A DNA stretch of 64,000 nucleotides, taken from assembly GCF_001905095.1 (NCBI RefSeq), contig NZ_LWLS01000060.1, forward strand, positions 70,467-134,466, in the 5' to 3' direction. This DNA is from Micromonospora sp. CB01531 (GTDB lineage Bacteria > Actinomycetota > Actinomycetes > Mycobacteriales > Micromonosporaceae). The notes beneath the pieces are model-generated. The model had not been told where the DNA came from and searched no databases. It worked only from the letters and a program-made list of their open reading frames with translations. Each line of letters starts with the position of its first letter. The stretch's first letter is position 1. This document shows positions 56,143 through 64,000 of the stretch, piece after piece. The translations under genes were made by a program, and so were the position numbers.

Positions 56143-56254
56143 ACGGCCCGGTGCGACCGCTCCCGGCAGGCCACCACCGAACCCTCCGCCCCGCCCTGCC
56201 GCCCCGAGCTTCTGAGGCACCCGCCCCAGACGACCCACACCCTCTGGAGGAACC

Positions 56255-57253
56255 ATGTCGACCCTTCTGGGTGCCCTGCGCCGCCTGGTGCTGGCGCCGT
56301 CGCTGGCGGAGGTGGGCTTCGCCCGCCGGGGCTTCCCCGGCCCGCACCTCGCCGCCACCCACTGGCTGGAGGCCGTGCCACAGTCCGTCGTCTGCGGCTT
56401 CGAGTGGGGCATCGACGCGCGTGACCAGTGGGAGCTGGAGCGCCGGTTGGAGCTGGTCGAGCCGGCCATGCGGGGCTTCGCCTACGAGGGGGCCACGATG
56501 GCCTGCACCGTCCTGGACGCGATGCGCGGTGGGCGCGGCACACGTACCCGGGAACTGCTGCTCGGCCCGGGGCGGCCGCACATCTTCCTCGCCTACATCG
56601 GCATCGGCTTCGCGATGGCCCGGCTGCCGCGCCCGCTGTGGCGGACCGTCCTGCCGGACCTGCCCGGCATGCCGTACCACCCGACGATGAGCTGGCTGGC
56701 GGTGGACGGGTACGGCTTCGACCGGGCGTACTTCGACACCGGGCGGATCGTGGACGCACAGGAGCGCCCGAAGTCCTATCCCTGGCAGGGGTTCGCCGGC
56801 TACTTCCCGCGTGCGGTCGACCAGGGCATCGGCCGAGCGCTCTGGTTCGTCCACTCCGCCCGGCCGGCGGACGTCGACGCCGCGGTGCGTCGCTTCGCCG
56901 TCGACCGCCGCCCGGATCTGTGGAGCGGGGTGGGGCTCGCTGCCGTCTTCGCCGGCGGCTGCGGTCGGGAGGAGCTGGTCCGGCTCCGCGAGGCGGCCGG
57001 GCAAGAGTGGCCCGAGCTCGCCCTGGGCGCGGTCTTCGCCGCGAAGGCCCGGGCGTTCAGCGGCACCGTGCCGGGGCACTCGGAGGCCGCCACCGAGGTA
57101 CTGGCCGGCATGTCGGTACGGGACGCGGCGGTCCTCGCCGACGCCGTGGCGGACGACCTGCGCGGCAGCGGCGACGTGCCACCGTACGAGACGTGGCGGC
57201 AGCGGATCCGGCAGCGCTGCCGGGACCTACGGTCGACCGGGCCGGTGCGCTGA
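56255..57253 (+). CDS. DUF1702 protein, enediyne E2/E3 (UnbL)-like, copy 1
   Basis: This 332-residue protein opens with a helical ALRRLVLAPSLAEVGFARRG. It has conserved blocks FAYEGATMACTVLDAM, FLAYIGIGFAMARLP, GYGFDRAYFDT, AVDQGIGRALWFV and DLWSGVGLAAVFAGG. DUF1702 proteins occur almost only in enediyne clusters, where they are needed for early polyene/core steps of unknown chemistry. No cofactor motif is visible. GGAGG precedes the ATG. It is the first of two tandem copies. Confidence 0.85.
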   Translation: MSTLLGALRRLVLAPSLAEVGFARRGFPGPHLAATHWLEAVPQSVVCGFEWGIDARDQWELERRLELVEPAMRGFAYEGATMACTVLDAMRGGRGTRTRELLLGPGRPHIFLAYIGIGFAMARLPRPLWRTVLPDLPGMPYHPTMSWLAVDGYGFDRAYFDTGRIVDAQERPKSYPWQGFAGYFPRAVDQGIGRALWFVHSARPADVDAAVRRFAVDRRPDLWSGVGLAAVFAGGCGREELVRLREAAGQEWPELALGAVFAAKARAFSGTVPGHSEAATEVLAGMSVRDAAVLADAVADDLRGSGDVPPYETWRQRIRQRCRDLRSTGPVR

Positions 57254-57422
57254 CTCAGCCATTGCGCCGATGGTCGTGAAATTGCGATCAAGCCACCCGC
57301 AAATTGTTGATTCGTGCTGCTGGCGGCCCTTCGCATCCTAGAAGAAGAAGTCCCGCCGGGCGGCTGGCAAAATCCATTCAGACCCGTCCGAATGACCGTT
57401 GGTGATATCCCCTGGGGGCGCT
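57254..57422 (+). promoter_or_regulatory. AT-richer leader before the core enediyne genes
   Basis: These 169 bp are clearly less GC-rich than the flanks, with GTGAAATTGCG and GCAAATTGTTG, and are the only sizeable gap from the second DUF1702 gene's start to the end of the window. They probably carry the promoter for E3-E4-E5-PKSE. I could not fix unique -35/-10 boxes. Confidence 0.45.
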
Positions 57423-58397
57423 TTGACCAGTCACACGCGCGCGCTCCGGCGCCGAATTCTCACGCCGAACGTCTCCGAGACCAGGCTTGACGTGCGTGGA
57501 TTCCATGTGAAGAACCCGGCTTCCCGGGAATTGCTGGAAACCATTGGTCAAACCTTTCTCGCCGGTTACGCATTCGCCGTCGAGGCGGAAAGGCACGACG
57601 ACGCCGTCCGTCGGCTGGAAGGTATTCCCAATCGTTTTCGGGGGTTCGCCTACGAGGGCGCGACGATGGGCTTCGCCGTTCTCGACGCCCTGCCCTTCGG
57701 CGGGTCGACAAACGTGTCGCGCTTCCTCGCCGGCGCCGCCGACAAACACGTCTACATGGCGTACGTCGGGATCGGCTGGGCCATGGCGCGGGTCCCGCGT
57801 TTCCGGTTCCGCCGGCTGGCGATGCCCGACCCGCTGCTGCGCTGGCTGGCTCTCGACGGCTACGGATTCCACCAGGCGTACTTCAAGACCGACCGGTACG
57901 TCCGGGCCCACTACCAGGAACCCGCGTTCCCGTGGCCCGCCGGCGGGCCACGGTCCTACGTGAACCGGGCCATCGACCAGGGCATCGGCCGGGCCCTGTG
58001 GTTCGTCTGCGGCACCGCGGCGGACCGGGTGGCCGACACCATCGACGGCTTCCCCGAGCACCGGCGGGCGGATCTGTGGAGCGGTGCCGGCCTGGCCGCC
58101 ACCTACGCCGGCGGGGCCGACGAGGACGAGCTGCGCTCCTTCCTGCGCCGTGCCGGCCGCTACCGCCCGCAGGTGGCCCAGGGCAGCGCCTTCGCGGCCG
58201 CCGCGCGGGTCCGGGCCGGCCTGGTCGTGCCCCACGTGGCCACCGGCACCGCCGTCCTGTGCGGCATGACGCCTGCGGAAGCAACCGCGCTGACCGACCA
58301 GCGCCGTCCGGAGGGACCGGACGGCGACCAGCTACCGGCGTACGAACTCTGGCGACAGCGTGTCGCCAACGACCTCGTGGCCATCGGGAGGAACTGA
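57423..58397 (+). CDS. DUF1702 protein, enediyne E3 (UnbL)-like, copy 2
   Basis: This 324-residue paralogue of the preceding gene shares FAYEGATMGFAVLDAL, YMAYVGIGWAMARVP, LDGYGFHQAYFKTDR, AIDQGIGRALWFV and DLWSGAGLAATYAGG. I chose the TTG at 57423 because the resulting N-terminus (MTSHTRALRRRILTP) aligns without gaps to copy 1 (MSTLLGALRRLVLAP) and GGGGG lies just upstream; TTG 57399 or GTG 57402 would add eight or seven residues. It stands three bases before the E4 gene, as in conserved E3/E4/E5/E cassettes. Confidence 0.86.
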   Translation: MTSHTRALRRRILTPNVSETRLDVRGFHVKNPASRELLETIGQTFLAGYAFAVEAERHDDAVRRLEGIPNRFRGFAYEGATMGFAVLDALPFGGSTNVSRFLAGAADKHVYMAYVGIGWAMARVPRFRFRRLAMPDPLLRWLALDGYGFHQAYFKTDRYVRAHYQEPAFPWPAGGPRSYVNRAIDQGIGRALWFVCGTAADRVADTIDGFPEHRRADLWSGAGLAATYAGGADEDELRSFLRRAGRYRPQVAQGSAFAAAARVRAGLVVPHVATGTAVLCGMTPAEATALTDQRRPEGPDGDQLPAYELWRQRVANDLVAIGRN

Positions 58398-58400
58398 CAC

Positions 58401-60374
58401 ATGTCCATGACAGTCGGCTGGCTTCGTCGGCACGTCGCCGGGGTCGTCGCCCTCATCCTCGTGCTGAGCCTGTTCTTCGCGTCCCGCCTGCCCAGCGCGT
58501 CGGCGACGGAGCGGGAGCAGTTGGCGGACGGCTTCGCCTTCACCCCCACGGCCATCGCACTGCCGGGTGGCTTCCCCCAGCAGAGCATCCGGAAGGTCAA
58601 CCAGCGGTACCGCAACATCGACGCCTGGATCTCCTCGGTCGGCTCGGCCATCGCCATGAACGACCTGGACGGCGACGGGCTGGCCAACGACCTCTGCGTG
58701 ACCGACCCGCGTACCGACCAGGTGACGGTCACCCCGACGCCGGGCGCCCGCAGCGACCGCTACGCCCCGTTCGCGTTGCGGCCGGAGCCGCTGCCGATGA
58801 AGAAGGCGATGGCGCCGATGGGCTGCGTCCCGGGCGACTTCAACGAGGACGGCCGGATGGACCTCCTCGTCTACTTCTGGGGCCGGACGCCGATCCTCTA
58901 CCTCGCCCGCTCCGACGCCCGGACGCTGTCGATGGACGCCTACCAGCCGACCGAGCTGGTGCCCGGGTCGACCACCGAGTACACCGAGCCGCAGTGGAAC
59001 ACCAACGCGGTCGCCGTCGACGACTTCGACGGCGACGGCCACGTGGACATCTTCGTCGCCAATTACTTCCCGCACGGCCCCGTGCTCGACGACACCGTCT
59101 TCGGCGGCGTCGAGATGAACCACTCCATGTCCAACGGCCTCAACGGCGGCGAGGACTACTTCTTCCGGTGGACCGGCGCGACCGCCGGGCCTCGGCCGAC
59201 CGCCACCTTCCAGAAGGTGGACAACGTCCTGCCGCGGGACGTGTCGAAGGGCTGGGCGCTGGCCGCCGGGGCCAACGACGTCGACGGCGACCTGCTGCCG
59301 GAGCTGTACCTCGCTCACGACTTCGGCCCGGACCGTTTCCTGCACAACCGCTCGGTACCCGGCAAGATCGCCTTCGAGGTGGTCCAGAGCGCCCGCAGCA
59401 GCGCCGTGGTGCCCAAGTCCAAGCGCGTCGGGCTCGACTCGTTCAAGGGCATGGGCATCGACTACGGCGACCTCGACGGCGACGGGCTGTACGACATGTT
59501 CGTCAGCAACATCACCACCTCGTTCGGCATCGAGGAGAGCCACTTCGCGTTCATCGGCTCGGCTAAGGACCGGGAGGACCTGCGCCGGCAGTTGACCGCC
59601 GGCCGGGCCCCGTTCGACGACCGCAGCGCGCCGCTCGGGCTGGCCTGGTCCGGCTGGGGCTGGGACGTCAAGATGGCCGACTTCAACAACAGCGGACAGC
59701 TCGTGGTGGCGCAGGCGACCGGCTTCGTCAAGGGCGATGTCAACCGCTGGCCGCAGCTGCAGGAGCTGGCCACGGCCAACGACGACCTGCTGGACAACCC
59801 GCTGTGGTGGCCGCACGTCAAGTCCGGTGACGACATCGGCGGCAGCCAGCGACTGCACTTCTTCGCCAAGGGACGCGACGGCCGGTACGTCGACCTGGCC
59901 GGCGAGCTCGGCCTGGCGATCCCCGTGCCGACCCGGGGCATCGCCACCGGGGACGCGGACGGCGACGGCCGGTTGGACTTCGCCGTCGCCCGGCAGTGGG
60001 ACGAGCCGGTGTTCTACCACAACGACAGCCCGTCCGTCGGGGCGTTCCTCGGGCTGCGCCTGACCCACGAGCCGGCGGCGGGCGCCGGCCAGACCAGCGC
60101 CGGCCGGCCGGTCACCGGTTCTCCCGCCGTGGGCGCCCAGGTGACCGTCACCACCTCCGACGGCCGCACCTTCATCACCAGGGTTGACGGCGGCAGCGGG
60201 CACTCCGGCAAGCGCAGCAACGAGGCCCACATCGGCCTCGGAAAGGACGCCTCCGGCCCGGTCAGCGTGCAGCTGAACTGGCGCGACCGGGACGGCCGGT
60301 CCCACGAACAGAAGCTTCAGTTGTCCCCGGGCTGGCACGACATCCAGCTCGGCTCCCAGGCTCAGGAAAGGTGA
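58401..60374 (+). CDS. unbV: UnbV-like ASPIC/FG-GAP repeat protein, enediyne E4
   Basis: This 657-residue exported or anchored protein has an N-terminal hydrophobic segment (about 12-33). It contains six calcium-type DxDxDG loops of FG-GAP/VCBS repeats (NDLDGDGLAND, GDFNEDGRMD, DDFDGDGHVD, NDVDGDLLPE, GDLDGDGLYD, GDADGDGRLD), forming a beta-propeller. The C-terminal ASPIC/UnbV domain reads TSDGRTFITRVDGGSGHSGK. UnbV is a conserved enediyne cassette member of unknown chemistry. GGGAGG precedes the ATG, and the stop overlaps the next start. Confidence 0.9.
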   Translation: MSMTVGWLRRHVAGVVALILVLSLFFASRLPSASATEREQLADGFAFTPTAIALPGGFPQQSIRKVNQRYRNIDAWISSVGSAIAMNDLDGDGLANDLCVTDPRTDQVTVTPTPGARSDRYAPFALRPEPLPMKKAMAPMGCVPGDFNEDGRMDLLVYFWGRTPILYLARSDARTLSMDAYQPTELVPGSTTEYTEPQWNTNAVAVDDFDGDGHVDIFVANYFPHGPVLDDTVFGGVEMNHSMSNGLNGGEDYFFRWTGATAGPRPTATFQKVDNVLPRDVSKGWALAAGANDVDGDLLPELYLAHDFGPDRFLHNRSVPGKIAFEVVQSARSSAVVPKSKRVGLDSFKGMGIDYGDLDGDGLYDMFVSNITTSFGIEESHFAFIGSAKDREDLRRQLTAGRAPFDDRSAPLGLAWSGWGWDVKMADFNNSGQLVVAQATGFVKGDVNRWPQLQELATANDDLLDNPLWWPHVKSGDDIGGSQRLHFFAKGRDGRYVDLAGELGLAIPVPTRGIATGDADGDGRLDFAVARQWDEPVFYHNDSPSVGAFLGLRLTHEPAAGAGQTSAGRPVTGSPAVGAQVTVTTSDGRTFITRVDGGSGHSGKRSNEAHIGLGKDASGPVSVQLNWRDRDGRSHEQKLQLSPGWHDIQLGSQAQER

Positions 60375-61369
60375 CGTTGATGGCCGCGACCACGATCGGC
60401 GCGCCTCGTCATGACCCGAAGGTCATCAAGGCTCTGCGCAACTTCGCCATCTCGATCACGGTGTTCAACATCGTCGGCTACACCCTGCTGGGATTCGAGC
60501 AGCCCTTCCTCTGGCCGTTCGTGGCCCTGGCCACCGGCTACACCCTGGAGATCGTGCTCGAGGTTATCGGCGCCCGCGCCGAGGGCCGCCGGCCCCGGTT
60601 CACCGGCAACGGCTTCCGTGGGCTGCTCGAGTTCCTCTACCCGGCCCACATCACCAGCCTCGCGATGAACATGCTGATCTACGTCAACGACCAGATCATC
60701 GCGCTCATCTTCGGGGTCGCCGTGGCCATCGGCGCCAAGTGGGTACTCCAGGCACCGGTACGCGGGCGGATGCGGCACTACATGAACCCGTCGAACTTCG
60801 GCATCACCGTGATCCTGCTGGTCTTCCCTTGGGCCAGCATCGCCCCGCCGTACCACTTCACCGAGCACATCTCGGGGCCGCTGGACTGGGCGCTACCGCT
60901 CCTGATCATCCTCGGCGGCACCATGATCAACGGAAAGCTCACCGGGCGGATGTGGCTGATCCTCGGCTGGGTGTCCGTCTTCGCGCTCCAGGCCGTCGTC
61001 CGGGGCCTGATCCTGGACACCTCCATCCCCGGAGCCCTGGCGATGATGACCGGCACCGCGTTCGTCCTCTTCACCAACTACATGGTCACCGACCCGGGCA
61101 CCAGCCCGTCGAAGCCGTGGCCCCAGTTCATCTTCGGCGCCAGCGTGGCGATCGTGTACGCCTTCCTCACCGGCGCGGGCATCGCCTACGGCATCTTCTT
61201 CGCCACCGCGCTGGTGTGCCTCGGTCGGGGCATCTTCCACTGGTCGCTGCACTTCGTGAACAAGGCCCGCGAGCGGGCCGACGTGCCGCCGGCCGCCCTG
61301 CGGGACGCGCCGGTCTCGCCCGCGCCGGCGGCGAACGTCAACGGCAGTCGAAGCGAGGTGCTGGCATGA
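60371..61369 (+). CDS. unbU: UnbU-like polytopic membrane protein, enediyne E5
   Basis: This 332-residue integral membrane protein has about eight TMs, resembling the RnfD/NqrB fold of electron-transport subunits: NILYVNDQ-like MLIYVNDQIIALIFGVAVAI, MNPSNFGITVILLVFPWAS and FTNYMVTDPGTSPSKP. The last block recalls the FMN-threonine region of RnfD. It is the fixed E5/UnbU member of enediyne cassettes and might handle electrons for the core. The start is GTG 60371 (overlap with E4) or ATG 60380 with AAGGTG upstream. It ends four bases into the PKS gene. Confidence 0.88.
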   Translation: MTLMAATTIGAPRHDPKVIKALRNFAISITVFNIVGYTLLGFEQPFLWPFVALATGYTLEIVLEVIGARAEGRRPRFTGNGFRGLLEFLYPAHITSLAMNMLIYVNDQIIALIFGVAVAIGAKWVLQAPVRGRMRHYMNPSNFGITVILLVFPWASIAPPYHFTEHISGPLDWALPLLIILGGTMINGKLTGRMWLILGWVSVFALQAVVRGLILDTSIPGALAMMTGTAFVLFTNYMVTDPGTSPSKPWPQFIFGASVAIVYAFLTGAGIAYGIFFATALVCLGRGIFHWSLHFVNKARERADVPPAALRDAPVSPAPAANVNGSRSEVLA

Positions 61370-64000
61370 GCAGGATCGCGGTGGTGGGTATGGCGTGTCG
61401 CTACCCGGACGCCACCTCACCGAGGGAACTGTGGGAGAACGCGGTCGCCGGTCGCCGGGCGTTCCGCCGCCTGCCCGACGTGCGGATGCGGCTGGACGAC
61501 TATTGGGATGCCGACCCGGCCACGCCGGACCGGTTCTACGCCCGCAATGCCGCGGTGATCGAGGGGTACGAGTTCGACCGGGTCGCCTACAAGGTGGCCG
61601 GCAGCACGTTCCGCTCGACCGACCTGACCCACTGGCTGGCGCTGGACGTCGCGGCCACGGCCCTCGCCGACGCGGGCTTCCCGATGGCCGAGGGGCTGCC
61701 CCGGGACCGGACCTGCGTCATCGTCGGCAACAGCCTCACCGGTGAGTTCTCCCGGGCCAACCAGCTGCGGCTGCGCTGGCCGTACGTCCGGCGGATGGTC
61801 GCCGCCGCGCTCAAGGAGCAGGACTGGAACGACGACCAGCTCGCCGAGTTCCTCGCCGACTTCGAGACCCGCTACAAGTCGCCGTTCCCGGAGATCGACG
61901 AGGATACCCTCGCCGGCGGCCTCTCCAACACCATCGCCGGGCGGATCTGCAACCACTTCGACCTCAAGGGCGGCGGCTACACCGTGGACGGCGCCTGCTC
62001 GTCCTCGCTGCTGTCCGTGGCGACCGCCTGCAAGACGTTGCTCGACGGCGAGGTCGACGTCGCCGTGGCCGGTGGGGTGGACCTGTCCATCGACCCGTTC
62101 GAGATCGTCGGGTTCGCCAAGACCGGCGCGCTCGCCCGCAACGAGATGCGGGTGTACGACCGCAACTCCAACGGGTTCTGGCCCGGCGAGGGGTGCGGCA
62201 TGGTCGTGCTGATGCGCGAGCGGGAGGCGCTGGAGGCCGGGCACCGGATCTACGCCACGATCGCCGGTTGGGGCATCTCCTCCGACGGCAAGGGCGGCAT
62301 CACCCGCCCTGAGGTCAACGGCTACCAGCTGGCGCTGCGCCGGGCGTACGAGCGGGCCGGCTTCGGCATCGAGACGGTCGGCCTCTTCGAGGGGCACGGC
62401 ACCGGCACCGCGGTCGGCGACGCCACCGAGCTGCGGGCGCTGTCCACCGCCCGGCAGGCCGCCGACTCCGCCGCCGCCCCGGCCGCGATCAGCTCGATCA
62501 AGGGCATGATCGGACACACCAAGGCGGCGGCCGGCGTCGCCGGGCTGATCAAGGCCGCCATGGCCGTGCACCACGAGGTGCTGCCGCCGGCGATCGGCTG
62601 CGTGGACCCGCACGAGCTGCTCACCAGCGACGACGCGGCGCTGCGGGTGCTGCCGAAGGCGGAGCGCTGGCCCACCGACGTGCCGGTGCGCGCCGGCATC
62701 ACGGCGATGGGCTTCGGCGGCATCAACACCCACGTGGTGCTGGAGAAGCGCCAGGCGCGCCGCCGTTCCAGCCTGGACAGCCGGACCCGCAGCCTCGCCT
62801 CCTCCCGTCAGGACGCGGAGCTGCTGCTGCTGGACGCGTTGTCCGTGGCGGACCTGCGCGAGCGGGTGGCCAAGCTGCTCGAGTTCGTGCCGCACGTGTC
62901 GTACGCGCAGCTCGCGGACCTGGCCGCCACCCTGCACGGCGAGCTGCGCGACCTGCCGTACCGGGCCGCCGTGGTCGTCTCCTCGCCCGAGGAGGCCGAG
63001 CGGCAGCTCCAGCGGATCGCCGAGGCGCTGGACGCCGGGGAGGCGCGGCTCTTCTCCCCGGACGGGCGCTGCTTCCTCAACCACGCCACCGGCACCGCCC
63101 GGATCGGCTACCTCTTCCCCGGCCAGGGCTCCGGCCGGGGCACCAGCGGCGGCGCCCTGCGCCGGCGGTTCCCGGAGGTCGACGAGGTGTACCGGCGGGC
63201 AGCCCTGCCCACCTCGGGTGACATGGTGGCCACCGCGGTCGCCCAGCCGCGGATCGTCACCGGCTCGATGGCCGGCCTCACCGCCCTCACCGACCTCGGG
63301 CTGGAGGCCGCCGTCGCGGTCGGGCACAGCCTCGGTGAGCTCTCCGCCCTGCACTGGGCCGGTGCCATGGACGGGGAGACCCTGCTGCGGGTCGCCGGCG
63401 TACGCGGCGGCACCATGGCCGAGCACAGCGCCTCCGGCACCATGGCCGGCATCGCCGCCTCGGCCGAGACGGTGACCCGGATGATCGACGGCACCGAACT
63501 GGTCGTCGCCGGCTACAACGGCCCGGAGCAGACGGTGGTGGCCGGCCCGGTCCAGGCGGTGGAGGAGTTCTGCGACGCGGCCCGCCAGGCGGGCCTCGGC
63601 GCGACCCGGCTCAACGTGTCGCACGCCTTCCACTCGCCGCTGGTGGCCCCCGCCGCCGCGGCCTTCGCCGAGCGGCTCGCCGCCGAGGACTTCGGTCCGG
63701 TCGGCCGCCCGGTGGTCTCCACCGTGACCGGTGAGGTGCTCGGCCCTGACACCGACATCCCGGCGCTGCTGCACCGCCAGATCACCGACGCCGTGCTGTT
63801 CCAGCAGGCGGTGACGGTCGCGGCCAAGGACATCGACCTGTTCGTGGAGGTCGGGCCCGGGCACGTGCTCACCGGTCTGGCGGCCGCGACGACCGAGATT
63901 CCCGCGGTGGCCCTGGACACCGACGACGAGTCCCTCGGCGGGCTGCTGCGGGTGGTCGCGGCCGCGTACGTCGTCGGTGCGCCGGAGGTGCACAGCGGGC
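61366..64000 (+). CDS. pksE: enediyne polyketide synthase PKSE (5' part)
   Basis: The frame is open from ATG 61366 to the window end (878 codons), so no stop is seen; full enediyne PKSs are near 1,900 residues. The KS domain has VDGACSSSLLSV (Cys211), HGTGTAVGDA (His344) and GHTKAAAG (His384). The AT region has LFPGQGSGRG, GHSLGELSALHW (Ser655) and HAFHSPLV. The opening IAVVGMACRYPDA and the long insert with GLSNTIAGRICNHFDLKGGG match the iterative type that makes a polyene for the enediyne core. Expected ACP, KR, DH and PPT domains lie beyond 64,000. It overlaps the E5 stop (ATGA). Confidence 0.95.
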   Translation, partial: MSRIAVVGMACRYPDATSPRELWENAVAGRRAFRRLPDVRMRLDDYWDADPATPDRFYARNAAVIEGYEFDRVAYKVAGSTFRSTDLTHWLALDVAATALADAGFPMAEGLPRDRTCVIVGNSLTGEFSRANQLRLRWPYVRRMVAAALKEQDWNDDQLAEFLADFETRYKSPFPEIDEDTLAGGLSNTIAGRICNHFDLKGGGYTVDGACSSSLLSVATACKTLLDGEVDVAVAGGVDLSIDPFEIVGFAKTGALARNEMRVYDRNSNGFWPGEGCGMVVLMREREALEAGHRIYATIAGWGISSDGKGGITRPEVNGYQLALRRAYERAGFGIETVGLFEGHGTGTAVGDATELRALSTARQAADSAAAPAAISSIKGMIGHTKAAAGVAGLIKAAMAVHHEVLPPAIGCVDPHELLTSDDAALRVLPKAERWPTDVPVRAGITAMGFGGINTHVVLEKRQARRRSSLDSRTRSLASSRQDAELLLLDALSVADLRERVAKLLEFVPHVSYAQLADLAATLHGELRDLPYRAAVVVSSPEEAERQLQRIAEALDAGEARLFSPDGRCFLNHATGTARIGYLFPGQGSGRGTSGGALRRRFPEVDEVYRRAALPTSGDMVATAVAQPRIVTGSMAGLTALTDLGLEAAVAVGHSLGELSALHWAGAMDGETLLRVAGVRGGTMAEHSASGTMAGIAASAETVTRMIDGTELVVAGYNGPEQTVVAGPVQAVEEFCDAARQAGLGATRLNVSHAFHSPLVAPAAAAFAERLAAEDFGPVGRPVVSTVTGEVLGPDTDIPALLHRQITDAVLFQQAVTVAAKDIDLFVEVGPGHVLTGLAAATTEIPAVALDTDDESLGGLLRVVAAAYVVGAPEVHSG

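Noticed and set aside
61417..63993. 858-codon open frame on the minus strand opposite the PKS
   Set aside because: It is antisense to clear KS and AT motifs, its translation is low-complexity Gly/Arg/Val/His, and it has no motif; it is a product of high GC3 coding.
1..64000. Search for tRNA, rRNA, CRISPR, transposase, integrase or attachment sites
   Set aside because: None was recognised on either strand; the enediyne locus shows no flanking mobile gene inside this window.

Overview
The window is very GC-rich DNA with GC-ended codons and densely packed genes. It carries mycothiol-linked enzymes, SigE-like ECF regulation and frequent leaderless starts. This points to an actinomycete, most likely Micromonospora or a close relative (Micromonosporaceae); that placement is inference from gene content and style. 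I see no rRNA, tRNA, CRISPR array, transposase or phage gene.

Left part (1-17.6 kb): an MFS exporter and a lycopene cyclase-like gene, then a minus-strand block. The block holds a secreted metallophosphoesterase with FN3 and DNRLRE modules, and upstream of it four genes joined by 4-bp stop/start overlaps. In transcription order these are a GT2-GtrA-HprK-like fusion, a GT39-type transferase, a phospholipase C/AcpA-like phosphoesterase and a GH99-like membrane hydrolase, which together look like a surface-glycan operon. A serine hydrolase, RNase HI, and a P450/ferredoxin pair follow. The P450 is cut by an in-frame amber codon just before its heme loop.

Middle part (17.6-50 kb): small acidic proteins, a Cys-rich pentapeptide protein, and a complete oligopeptide ABC operon preceded by a perfect operator-like palindrome. 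Next come RtcB RNA ligase convergent with archease, an ECF sigma factor with a membrane Asp-box partner, a MocR/LysE divergent pair, and a WYL regulator with a palindromic operator. A mymA-like FMO/SDR/hydrolase operon lies beside a frameshifted TetR remnant. Then come an IMPase-like protein with an altered metal motif, CapA, a GntR/MFS pair, DoxX, a mycothiol-dependent formaldehyde detoxification pair, TrmO, AroH chorismate mutase and a CopC-like protein.

Right part (50.8-64 kb): the left end of an enediyne biosynthetic gene cluster. An E8/E9-like pair (small protein plus GMC oxidoreductase) is followed by an HxlR regulator, two tandem AhpD-like proteins, two tandem DUF1702 proteins (E2/E3-like), UnbV (E4), UnbU (E5) and the iterative enediyne PKS (KS and AT visible), which runs off the window. 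The genes from 53.67 kb to the end are all on the plus strand and the last five are tightly packed. The cluster should continue beyond 64,000 with the rest of PKSE and an E10 thioesterase. This is the most interesting system in the window.
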